From: Arthrobacter silviterrae | GTDB taxonomy: Bacteria; Actinomycetota; Actinomycetes; Actinomycetales; Micrococcaceae | Direction: 5' to 3' | DNA: 64,000 nucleotides | NCBI RefSeq assembly: GCF_011045165.1 | Contig: NZ_JAAKZI010000009.1 | Coordinates: forward strand, 62,001 to 126,000 | Shown here: piece by piece, positions 36,951-44,631 of the stretch | Numbering within the stretch: position 1 is the stretch's first letter | How the letters are laid out: each line of letters begins with the position of its first letter | Translations under genes and position numbers: made by a program | Notes under the pieces: model-generated | What the model saw: only the letters and a program-made list of their open reading frames with translations | The model's database searches: none | Told to the model about the DNA's origin: nothing

Positions 36951-38450
36951 ATGGCACACACTCCCACATTTTCAGACCGCCCGCGCGTCCTTGTAGTCGG
37001 CGGCGGCTACGTAGGCCTCTACACTGCATTCAAGCTGCAGAAGAAAATCGCAAAGTCCGGTGGCATCGTCACCCTGGTCGACCCCCTGCCCTACATGACG
37101 TACCAGCCGTTCCTGCCCGAGGTGGCCGGCGGCAACATCGAGGCCCGCCACGCCGTGGTTTCCCACCGCAAGCACCTCAAGCAGACCGAGCTCATCCAGG
37201 GTTCCGTCACCGCCATTGACCATGAGAACCGCAAGGCTGTTGTGGCCCCGGCCGACGGCGGCGCACCGTTCGAGCTGGGCTACCACGACGTGGTCGTGGC
37301 TGCCGGTGCCATCACCCGCACCTTCCCGATCAAGGGCCTGGCCGAGTCCGGCATCGGCCTGAAGTCCATCGAGGAAGCTGTTGCCCTGCGCAACCAGGTC
37401 CTGTCCCTCATTGAGAAGGCCTCCACCGAGACCGATCCGGCCAAGCGCCAGCGCGCCTTGACCTTTGTTGTGGTGGGTGGCGGCTTTGCCGGCATCGAGA
37501 CCATCGCCGAGCTCGAGGACATGGCCCGCGACGCCGTCAAGCTCAACGACCGCGTGGAGCAGTCCGAACTGCGCTTCGTGCTGGTTGAGGCCATGGGCCG
37601 CATCATGCCCGAGGTCACCGAAGCCCAGGCCATCTGGGTTGTGGAGCACCTGCGCAGCCGCGGCGTGGAGGTGCTGCTGAACACCTCACTGGCCAATGCC
37701 GAGAACAACCACCTCCAGCTCATCAACATGGCTGACAAGTCCCCTGCCGGCGAGTTCGACGTCGACACCCTCATCTGGTGCGCCGGCGTCATGGCCAACC
37801 CCATGGTCCGCTCCACCGACTTCCCGATCGAGCCGCGCGGCCGCGTCTCCGTGAACGTGAACCTGCAGGTTTCCGGCGAGTTCGGCGTCATTGAAAACGC
37901 CTGGGCAGCCGGCGACGTTGCAGCCGTCCCGGATGTCACCGGCGGCCTGCCGGACGGCACCTGCGTGCCGAATGCGCAGCACGCCCTGCGCCAGGCCAAG
38001 CGCCTCGCCGCCAACCTGTGGGCCAGCCGCTTCAACAAGCCGCTCAAGGGCTACAAGCACAAGAACCTTGGTGCTGTTGCCGGCTTCGGCCAGTGGAAGG
38101 GTGTCGCCAAGATCATGGGCATTCAGCTCCAGGGCCCGCTGGCCTGGGTGGCACACCGCGGCTACCACGGCCTGGCCATGCCCACCGTGGAACGCAAGTA
38201 CCGCGTGCTGACCGACTGGTTCGTCGCCATGTTCGCCGGCCGCGACCTCACCCAGCTGGAAAACCTGGCCGACCCGCGCGGCTCCTTTGCCGCCGCTGCC
38301 ACCCCGAAGCCCAAGCCTGCGGCCGCTGCCCCGGCCCCGGCTGTTGAGGCCGCTCCGGCTGCTGCCCCGGTGGCCGAAGCTCCGGCCGCTCCGGCCGAGG
38401 CTGCACCGGCCGAGGCTGAGGCCAAGGAAGAGGCCACTGCCTCCAAGTAG
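36951..38450 (+). CDS. ndh: Type II NADH dehydrogenase
   Basis: This 499-residue single-subunit, non-proton-pumping NADH:quinone oxidoreductase is bound to the inner membrane face. It has two Rossmann motifs, VLVVGGGYVGLYTAFKLQ (FAD) and FVVVGGGFAGIETIAELED (NADH), and the FAD-contact AWAAGDVAAVPD. HRGYHGLAMPTVERKYRVL is the C-terminal membrane-contact region. The last ~60 residues are Ala/Pro/Glu-rich low complexity. The start ATG 36951 is 6 bases after TATGAT (36939-36944), a near-consensus -10, so it is probably leaderless and well expressed. Confidence 0.93.
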   Translation: MAHTPTFSDRPRVLVVGGGYVGLYTAFKLQKKIAKSGGIVTLVDPLPYMTYQPFLPEVAGGNIEARHAVVSHRKHLKQTELIQGSVTAIDHENRKAVVAPADGGAPFELGYHDVVVAAGAITRTFPIKGLAESGIGLKSIEEAVALRNQVLSLIEKASTETDPAKRQRALTFVVVGGGFAGIETIAELEDMARDAVKLNDRVEQSELRFVLVEAMGRIMPEVTEAQAIWVVEHLRSRGVEVLLNTSLANAENNHLQLINMADKSPAGEFDVDTLIWCAGVMANPMVRSTDFPIEPRGRVSVNVNLQVSGEFGVIENAWAAGDVAAVPDVTGGLPDGTCVPNAQHALRQAKRLAANLWASRFNKPLKGYKHKNLGAVAGFGQWKGVAKIMGIQLQGPLAWVAHRGYHGLAMPTVERKYRVLTDWFVAMFAGRDLTQLENLADPRGSFAAAATPKPKPAAAAPAPAVEAAPAAAPVAEAPAAPAEAAPAEAEAKEEATASK

Positions 38451-38465
38451 TCCCCGTCTCCACGC

Positions 38466-38506
38466 CCGACGGCGGCCCTCCCCACCTGCGGGAGTGCCGC
38501 CGTCGG
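38466..38506 (+). terminator. Terminator-like hairpin after ndh
   Basis: CCGACGGCGG (38466-38475) pairs exactly with 38497-38506, with an inner CTCCC/GGGAG stem. It begins 15 bases after the ndh stop and there is no T-tract. Confidence 0.6.
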
Positions 38507-38576
38507 CCGTTAAAAGGCAGAACGTGGCCGGGTTCCCTGGCGCAGCTGCCGCAGCGCGGCGGAATAGACTGGCCCG

Positions 38577-39077
38577 ATGATGATTCGTCGAGAGCGGGCC
38601 CCCGACCGGCCGGAAATCCTGGCACTCATCGAGGCCGCCTTCCCGGAGGGTGTCGAGGCCCACCTGCTCCGGGAATTGTTTGCCGCCCGCGAATACATCC
38701 CCGAGCTGTCCCTCGTGGCGGAATCCCCGGACGGGGCCGTCCTGGGGCACGTCATCAGCACCCGCGCCTGGATTGGGGACAACCCCGCGCTGGGCCTGGG
38801 TCCGCTCGGCGTGCTTCCCGCGCGGCAGGGCCGGGGCGTGGGTTCGGCCCTGGTCAAGGCCTCCATCGGGGCTGCGAACGGGCTGGGGGAGCCGGCCATC
38901 GTGTTGCTGGGCAGCACCGAATATTACCCGCGTTTTGGCTTCGTCCCGGCGGATTCAGTGGGCATCGCCTCGCCCGACCCGTCCTGGGGCTCCCACTTCA
39001 TGGCGCTCCCCCTGGCCGCCTTCCACCCTGGCATCCGCGGGCGTTTTCGCTACGCCGAACCCTTCAACAGGCTCTGA
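38577..39077 (+). CDS. GNAT-family N-acetyltransferase
   Basis: This 166-residue acetyltransferase has the GNAT fold. The acetyl-CoA pyrophosphate loop is GVLPARQGRGVGSALVKASI, followed by the family pair LLGSTEYYPRFGFVPA (the YY/GF region of motif B). The substrate is unknown; its layout resembles the YhbS-like group. ATG 38577 follows TAGACT (38565-38570) by 6 bases, the leaderless pattern. It appears to be transcribed alone. Confidence 0.87.
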   Translation: MMIRRERAPDRPEILALIEAAFPEGVEAHLLRELFAAREYIPELSLVAESPDGAVLGHVISTRAWIGDNPALGLGPLGVLPARQGRGVGSALVKASIGAANGLGEPAIVLLGSTEYYPRFGFVPADSVGIASPDPSWGSHFMALPLAAFHPGIRGRFRYAEPFNRL

Positions 39078-39158
39078 CGGCGCGCAGCCGCACCGGTTCC
39101 GGCGCCCGCACCGAATCCAGTAATGTTAAACAAGCAGCCCGCACGCGTGCGTCCCTGC

Positions 39159-39234
39159 GCCCCAGTAGCCCAATGGCAGAGGCAGTGGACTTAAAATCCA
39201 TTCAGTGTCGGTTCGAGTCCGACCTGGGGTACCA
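39159..39234 (+). tRNA. tRNA with UAA anticodon (Leu by anticodon) and a short variable loop
   Basis: The gene is 76 bases including an encoded CCA. The acceptor stem is 39159-39165 with 39224-39230 (first pair G-U), the D-stem GCC/GGC, the anticodon stem GTGGA/TCCAT with loop CTTAAAA, a 5-base variable loop TCAGT, and a T-arm GTCGG-TTCGAGT-CCGAC. The anticodon at 39192-39194 is UAA, which reads UUA (Leu). Bacterial leucine tRNAs normally have a long variable arm, which this one lacks, so the amino acid it carries is not certain. Confidence 0.88.
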
Positions 39235-39287
39235 GACAACTAATCCCGTACAGGGAACCAAAATTAGTGGCCACACGTGGTACTGGG

Positions 39288-39293
39288 TAGACT
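39288..39293 (+). promoter_or_regulatory. -10 box of the YccA-family gene
   Basis: TAGACT lies 41 bases before the ATG at 39334, so the transcript would have a leader of about 34 bases containing the ribosome site CGGAGGA. Confidence 0.45.
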
Positions 39294-39333
39294 GAAAAGA
39301 CTATTTACCCCCTATTTCGGAGGAATCAGCACC

Positions 39334-40179
39334 ATGGCACTTGGTGGAAACCCGGTCTTTGCCAACAACAAGAATTTCAAGGACTCGCCGGCCGTACGGC
39401 GCGGCTTCCTGAGCGGCGGCACGGACACCATGGGTGCCCAGGGCCAGTTCTCCGCCCAGCAGCTGCAGGACATGTACAACCAGCCGTCCGCGAATGCGCA
39501 GCAGACCGGCCGCATGACCTACGACGACGTCATCATGAAGACCGTGGGCACCCTCGCCCTGGTCCTCGTGGGCGCCGCACTGGGCTGGATCGTGCCAATC
39601 CTCATGCTCCCGGGCATGATTGTGGGCCTGGTCCTGGGCCTGGTCAACTCCTTCAAGAAGCAGCCCTCGCCAGCACTGATCCTGTGCTACGCCGCCTTTG
39701 AGGGCATGTTCCTGGGCGGCCTGTCAGGCTTCCTCGAGAACATGTACCCCGGCATTGTGCTCCAGGCCGTGATCGGCACGCTGAGCGTGTTCGCCGTGAC
39801 GCTGGTGCTGTTCCGCAACGCCAAGGTCCGCGCCACCCCGAAAATGACCCGCTTCTTCATGATTGCGCTGGGCGGCTACGCGCTGTTCTCGCTGATCAAC
39901 CTGGGCATGATGATGTTCGGCGCCACCAGCAACCCGTGGGGCATGCGCGGCATGGACATTCCCGGCACCACCATTCCCTTCGGCTTTGTCCTGGGCCTGC
40001 TCGCCATCGGCCTGGCCGCGTTCTCGCTGATCGTGGACTTCACCTCCATTGAGCGCGGCGTCCAGAACGGCCTGCCCGCCAAGTACTCCTGGACGGCCGC
40101 CTTTGGCCTGACGGTGACCCTGGTGTGGCTGTACGTGGAGATCCTGCGCCTGCTGGCCATCCTTCGAGGGAACGACTAA
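39334..40179 (+). CDS. Bax inhibitor-1/YccA family membrane protein
   Basis: This 281-residue integral membrane protein has seven hydrophobic segments from about residue 65 to 278. The N-terminal ALGGNPVFANNKNF is typical of actinobacterial members of this family. Bacterial homologues include calcium-leak proteins and YccA, which modulates the FtsH protease; no role is established here. GGAGGA lies 9 bases upstream of the ATG. It ends in a 50-bp perfect palindrome shared with the convergent galK. Confidence 0.88.
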   Translation: MALGGNPVFANNKNFKDSPAVRRGFLSGGTDTMGAQGQFSAQQLQDMYNQPSANAQQTGRMTYDDVIMKTVGTLALVLVGAALGWIVPILMLPGMIVGLVLGLVNSFKKQPSPALILCYAAFEGMFLGGLSGFLENMYPGIVLQAVIGTLSVFAVTLVLFRNAKVRATPKMTRFFMIALGGYALFSLINLGMMMFGATSNPWGMRGMDIPGTTIPFGFVLGLLAIGLAAFSLIVDFTSIERGVQNGLPAKYSWTAAFGLTVTLVWLYVEILRLLAILRGND

Positions 40180-40191
40180 CTCCAAGAAAAA

Positions 40192-40241
40192 ACGGGCCTC
40201 GACAGGCTCGACCACCGGTGGTCGAGCCTGTCGAGGCCCGT
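40192..40241. terminator. 50-bp perfect palindrome, bidirectional terminator
   Basis: Bases 40192-40216 are the exact reverse complement of 40217-40241, with no loop bases. A-rich sequence (AAGAAAAAA) precedes it and TCTTTT follows, so it can terminate both the YccA-family gene and galK. The inner GGTGGTCGAGCCTGTCGA resembles CGGTGATTGAGCCTGTCGAA at 62798, a shared repeat family (E). Confidence 0.85.
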
Positions 40242-40254
40242 CTTTTCGCTTAAG

Positions 40255-41415
40255 CTACAGCACCCGGAGGGCGCCTTGGGCGGGGGAGACGGCGAAGATG
40301 TCCGGGGCCGTGAAGCCGGCTGCAGCAAAGGCGCCGACGACGGCGGCGCGCACCGCGGGCTCTTCGGCCGCCGGGATGAGCGCGATGGCCGAACCGCCGA
40401 AGCCGCCGCCCGTCATTCGTGCCCCGAGCGCGCCGTGGGCCAGCGCCGTGTCCACGGCCAGGTCAAGCTCCTCGCAGGAAATCTCGAAGTCGTCCCGCAT
40501 GGAGGCGTGGCTGGCGGTGAGCAGGGCACCAATGGCGCGCGGGCCGGCGTCGTCCAGCACGGCAACCGTGTCCAGCACGCGCTGGTCCTCGGTGACAATG
40601 TGGCGCACCCGGCGGTAGGTTTCCGGGTCCAGCAGGCCGGCGGCCTCGGGCAGCTCCGCCGCGGTGACGTCGCGCAGGGCCTTTACGCCCAGCACCTCCG
40701 CGCCCAGCTCGCAGGAGGCGCGGCGGGCCGCATAGCCGCCGGTGGCGTGGGCGTGCGTGACCTTCGTGTCCACCACCAGGATGAGCAGGCCGTTGGCGGC
40801 GAGGTCCAGCGGGACCAGCCGGGATTCCTGCGTGCGGCAGTCCAGGAACACGGCGTGCCCCTCGGTGGACAGGAGCGAGGCCGACTGGTCCAGGATGCCC
40901 GTGGGCGCCCCGACCACCTCGTTCTCGGCCCGCTGGCCCACCAGCACCAGTTCGTTCGCGGAGAGCCCGGCCCCGGCCAGCTCGTTGAAGGCGGAGGCCA
41001 CCGCGCACTCGATCGCGGCGGAGGAGGACAGCCCGGCCCCGGACGGCACCGTGGAATGCAGGAACAGGTCAAAGCCGCCAATCCCCACGCCCATCTGGCG
41101 CAGCACCCAGACCACCCCCAGCGGATAGGCAGTCCAGCCGTCCATGGTGTCGTGGGAAAGCGTGGACAGGTCCACCGTTTCCATGCCGGCGTCGCCGTAG
41201 CTGGAGAGCAGCCGTGCCGTGTTGTCGCCGCGGAGGCGGACAGCCACGCAGGCGGCCCGGTCGATCGCGAACGGCAGCACAAAGCCCTCGTTGTAGTCCG
41301 TGTGTTCGCCGATCAGGTTGACGCGGCCGGGCGCGGACCACAGGCCGTCGGGGGCGTGTCCAAACGCGGTGGTGAAGGCCTCGGAAATGGCTTCCGGGGT
41401 CAGGGGCTGGTTCAT
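40255..41415 (-). CDS. galK: Galactokinase
   Basis: This 386-residue GHMP kinase phosphorylates galactose at C1, the first committed Leloir step. Visible are the GalK signature GRVNLIGEHTDYNEGFVLPF, the ATP loop PSGAGLSSSAAIECAVA and the third GHMP motif GGFGGSAIALI. The ATG at 41415 overlaps the galT stop by 4 bases. It is the last gene of the galactose operon and ends before the shared palindromic terminator. Confidence 0.96.
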   Translation of the reverse strand: MNQPLTPEAISEAFTTAFGHAPDGLWSAPGRVNLIGEHTDYNEGFVLPFAIDRAACVAVRLRGDNTARLLSSYGDAGMETVDLSTLSHDTMDGWTAYPLGVVWVLRQMGVGIGGFDLFLHSTVPSGAGLSSSAAIECAVASAFNELAGAGLSANELVLVGQRAENEVVGAPTGILDQSASLLSTEGHAVFLDCRTQESRLVPLDLAANGLLILVVDTKVTHAHATGGYAARRASCELGAEVLGVKALRDVTAAELPEAAGLLDPETYRRVRHIVTEDQRVLDTVAVLDDAGPRAIGALLTASHASMRDDFEISCEELDLAVDTALAHGALGARMTGGGFGGSAIALIPAAEEPAVRAAVVGAFAAAGFTAPDIFAVSPAQGALRVL

Positions 41416-42590
41416 TTGACGGTGACTTTCGGCTCGGTGCCGGCCGCGGGCGCGAAGGCGGCAGCCTGGGAGGGGGCAGGTGAAATGGCGGGTGCGGTGG
41501 AGACCTGGCGCAGCACGGCGGCGGTGTCCTCCGGGGTGGTGTCGTTGATGAATGCACCCATGGCGGCCTCGGAGCCGGCCAGGAACTTCAACTTGTCCGC
41601 CGCGCGGCGCGGGGACGTCAGCTCCAGGTGGAAGCGGCCGGCCGGGCGCAGCAGGGAATCCAGGGGGGCCTGGTGCCAGGCCGCGATGTACGGGGTCGGC
41701 GTGTCGTAGAGGTTGTCGAGGCGGCGCAGCACGTCCAGGTACATGACGGCCAGCTCGTCCCGCTCGGCATCGTTCAGGGCGGCAAAGTCCGGCACGTGGC
41801 GGTGCGGGGTGAGGTGGATTTCCAGGGGCATGTGGGCGGCAAACGGCACATAGGCGCTGAAGTGCCGGCCCTGGGCGATCATCCGCTCCCCGGAGGCGGA
41901 TTCCTGCTCCACAATCGAGCCCAGCAGCGTCTCACGCCCGTCCGAGGCCTGGAAGTGCGCCAGGGCCGCCGCCGCCATGACGGCGCTGCGCGGCGGCACG
42001 TACGAATATGCATAGATCTGCCCGTGCGGGTGGTGCAGCGTGACGCCGATTTCCTGGCCCCGGTTTTCAAACGGAAATACCTGCTTGACGCCGGGTAGTG
42101 CGCTCAGGGCCTCGGTGCGGTGGGCCCAGGCATCAATCACGGTGCGGGCGCGCTCTGTGGACAGCCCGCCGAAGGATCCGGTGTGTTCGGAGGTGAAGGC
42201 CACCACCTCGCAGCGGCCATAGGCGCGCCCCAGCGTGCCCCAGCCAGGGTGCTCCGGGATGGTGCCCACGGCCGGGCCCAGTGACGGGAAGCGGTTTTCA
42301 AACACGGCCACGTCGTACGCGGAGTCCGGGATCTCGGAAAGGTTGGCGCCCGTGGTGGGGCACAGCGGGCACTGGTCGGCCGGGGGCAGGTAGGTGCGTG
42401 TTTGGCGGTGCGCCGCAACGGCCACCCAGTCGCCGGTCAGGGCGTCAAAGCGCAGCTCGCCGGTGTTTTCCTCCGAGCGCGGGTCCAGCGGACGGGTGTC
42501 CACGGCCGTGTGGGAGTGCGCTGCGGAGCCCTCGTCAAAGTAGATGAGCTCGCGCCCGTCGGCCAAGCGGGTGCTGGTGGCAATCGTCAT
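41412..42590 (-). CDS. galT: Galactose-1-phosphate uridylyltransferase
   Basis: This 392-residue enzyme transfers UMP from UDP-glucose to galactose-1-phosphate. The catalytic HPHGQIYAY motif holds the nucleophilic His, and CPLCPTTGAN supplies zinc cysteines. HLTPHRHVPDF and HLELTSPRRA carry further conserved His residues. An Ala/Pro-rich tail ends the protein. It overlaps both neighbours by 4 bases, giving a tightly coupled regulator-galT-galK order. A UDP-galactose epimerase gene (galE) is not in the window. Confidence 0.95.
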   Translation of the reverse strand: MTIATSTRLADGRELIYFDEGSAAHSHTAVDTRPLDPRSEENTGELRFDALTGDWVAVAAHRQTRTYLPPADQCPLCPTTGANLSEIPDSAYDVAVFENRFPSLGPAVGTIPEHPGWGTLGRAYGRCEVVAFTSEHTGSFGGLSTERARTVIDAWAHRTEALSALPGVKQVFPFENRGQEIGVTLHHPHGQIYAYSYVPPRSAVMAAAALAHFQASDGRETLLGSIVEQESASGERMIAQGRHFSAYVPFAAHMPLEIHLTPHRHVPDFAALNDAERDELAVMYLDVLRRLDNLYDTPTPYIAAWHQAPLDSLLRPAGRFHLELTSPRRAADKLKFLAGSEAAMGAFINDTTPEDTAAVLRQVSTAPAISPAPSQAAAFAPAAGTEPKVTVK

Positions 42591-43414
42591 GAGGACTTCC
42601 TGGTTTGGTTCTTGGTGGTATCGGCCGGAACGGCCACCGCTGTGAAGGTGGGGACCCGGGAAGCAAACAGCTCGCGCGTGGCCGGGGCGGCGCCGTCGTC
42701 CGTAATGATGGTGTCCACGGCGGAAAGCGGGGCGATCGTGGCCAGGGAGCGGACGTGGAACTTGGAGCTGTCCGCCAGGACCACCAGGCGGCGGGTGGAT
42801 TCGATGAAGGCGGCGTTGGTCTCCGACTCCAGCAGGTTGGGCGTGGTCAGGCCGCGGTCCGCGTCCAGCCCGTGCACGCCCATGAAGCAGATGTCAGTGT
42901 TCAGGGTGTGCAGCGCCGCGCGGGCCACGGGTCCCACCAGGGCTTCCGAGGGGGTCCGCTCGCCGCCGGTGACAATGACCTTGCAGTCGGCGCGTCCCTG
43001 CTGGTGGTAGAGGAGCTCGGCCACCTTGAGCGAGTTCGTGACCACGGTCAGGTGGCCCAGGCCCTCCAGCGCCGCGGCCAGGTGCACGGCCAGCTGGTAG
43101 GTGGTGGTGCCGCCGGTCAGTGCCAGGGTCATGCCGGGGCGGACCAGTTCCAGGGCCTCGCGGGCAATGGCGAGCTTGGCGTCCAGCTCCTTGTCCACGT
43201 TCAGCAGGAAGCCCGGTTCCAGCGCACTGAGCCGGGCCAGCCGCGTGGCGCCGCCGTGGATCTTGCGGGCCAGGCCGTTCGCGTCCAGGGATTCAATGTC
43301 CCGGCGGATGGTCATTTCGCTGACGTTCAGCGCTGCCGCGATGTCTGCCACGCGCACGGCTTCGTGGACCTGAAGCTGCTTGAGGATGCGTGCCTGGCGT
43401 TCGGGTGCCAGCAT
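42587..43414 (-). CDS. DeoR/GlpR-family regulator of the galactose operon
   Basis: This 275-residue repressor has an N-terminal DeoR helix-turn-helix (PERQARILKQLQVHEAVRVA, then ALNVSEMTIRRDIESLDANG) and the DeoRC sugar-phosphate sensor domain with GGTTTYQLAVHLAA and VLADSSKFHVRSLA. It is the first gene of the operon with galT and galK, so it probably controls its own transcription and that of the divergent epimerase. The inducer may be a phosphorylated galactose intermediate, by analogy with the family. Confidence 0.92.
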   Translation of the reverse strand: MLAPERQARILKQLQVHEAVRVADIAAALNVSEMTIRRDIESLDANGLARKIHGGATRLARLSALEPGFLLNVDKELDAKLAIAREALELVRPGMTLALTGGTTTYQLAVHLAAALEGLGHLTVVTNSLKVAELLYHQQGRADCKVIVTGGERTPSEALVGPVARAALHTLNTDICFMGVHGLDADRGLTTPNLLESETNAAFIESTRRLVVLADSSKFHVRSLATIAPLSAVDTIITDDGAAPATRELFASRVPTFTAVAVPADTTKNQTRKSS

Positions 43415-43456
43415 GTTAGCCCCTGTCTTGTTGAATGCCGTTGGAGTGGATGGTGC

Positions 43457-43490
43457 TTGAAATGTTCAAAACACATACTTTCAAACAAAA
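43457..43490. promoter_or_regulatory. DeoR-type operator between the gal operon and the epimerase gene
   Basis: TTGAA-ATG-TTCAA (43457-43469) is a perfect inverted repeat, followed within 13 bases by CTTTCAAACAAAATC, which repeats the TTCAAA half-site. The 158-base divergent gap is AT-rich in this part and holds both promoters. Confidence 0.6.
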
Positions 43491-43572
43491 TCTTACATTA
43501 ACTACAACTTTTCGGCAGTAACATGGGCAAAAATAGGCGAAGTTTCCGCACACCGCGCGGTAGCGTTGCACC

Positions 43573-44529
43573 ATGAGCACACCCCTTGCGGAAAGCGGCC
43601 CGCGGGCTGCCACGGGCCCCCAGTACACCTTGCGCCGTGCCGGTGCCACCGCCGTCGTCGTTTCCCTGGCGGCCGGGCTGCGGCACTATGACCGCGGCGG
43701 CGTGGAACTGGTGGAGTCATACGGCGAATCCGTGATTGCACCGGGCGCCGCCGGCATCACCCTGGCGCCGTTTGCCAACCGCGTGGACGGGGGCCTGTGG
43801 CACCTCGGCGGCAAGGCGCAGCAGCTGGACATCACCGAGGTGGCGCGCAACAACGCCATCCACGGGCTCCTGCGCAACACGGGGTATGCAGTGCTGGAGC
43901 AGTCCGAAGGCCACGTGCTGCAGGAGGCCGCCATCCACCCCCAGCACGGGTACCCGTTCCTGGCCCGCCACCAGGTCCGCCATGAACTCACCCCCTCCGG
44001 GGCGCTGCGCGTGTCCCAGACCCTGGTCAACGATTCCCCGGGGCGGGCGCCCTTTGTGCTCGGAGCGCACCCGTATTTTCGGCTCGGGGATGTCCCCACG
44101 GAACAGCTGTCCATCACCGTCGACGCCGCCACCTGGCTCGCCGCCAACCACCGCATGATCCCCACGCAGGCGCTTCCCGTTGACGATGCCCATGACCTCC
44201 GCCGCGGCCGCCCCGTGGGCGAACTGCGCATGGACACTGCGTTCACGGACCTCGCGTTCACAGCTGTTTCCCCGCAAATTTCCCCGCACGACGGCGTTGC
44301 CCGGCACACGCTGTCGGCCCCGGACGGGCGCAGCGTAAGTTTGTGGCACGATTCCTCCGTGGCCTACGTCCACGTGTTCATCACCCCGGACTTCCCGGGC
44401 CGTTCGCTGGCCGTGGCCATGGAACCCATGACCGGCCCGGCCAACGCGTTCAATTCCGGCAACGGGCTCAGGTGGCTTGAACCCGGGGAATCGTTCACCA
44501 TGCGGTGGGGGATCGACTCCGAGCTTTAG
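43573..44529 (+). CDS. galM: Aldose 1-epimerase family protein (GalM-like)
   Basis: This 318-residue mutarotase-fold enzyme interconverts alpha and beta anomers of galactose or glucose, feeding galactokinase. NAIHGLLRN and VLGAHPYFRL carry the two active-site His residues, and the Glu in VAMEPMTGPANAFNSG is the expected base. ATG 43573 lies 6 bases after TAGCGT (43561-43566), so the transcript is probably leaderless. It diverges from the DeoR-galT-galK operon over a shared operator, which supports a galactose role. Confidence 0.88.
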   Translation: MSTPLAESGPRAATGPQYTLRRAGATAVVVSLAAGLRHYDRGGVELVESYGESVIAPGAAGITLAPFANRVDGGLWHLGGKAQQLDITEVARNNAIHGLLRNTGYAVLEQSEGHVLQEAAIHPQHGYPFLARHQVRHELTPSGALRVSQTLVNDSPGRAPFVLGAHPYFRLGDVPTEQLSITVDAATWLAANHRMIPTQALPVDDAHDLRRGRPVGELRMDTAFTDLAFTAVSPQISPHDGVARHTLSAPDGRSVSLWHDSSVAYVHVFITPDFPGRSLAVAMEPMTGPANAFNSGNGLRWLEPGESFTMRWGIDSEL

Positions 44530-44631
44530 GAGCCGACTCTGAGCTGCGGGGCCCGCGGGCCCGGGCTGCGCGGCCCGTGCACCAGCGGCCGCGCGCCGGG
44601 AAATGGACGCGAGTTTAAGTATTGCTGCCAC

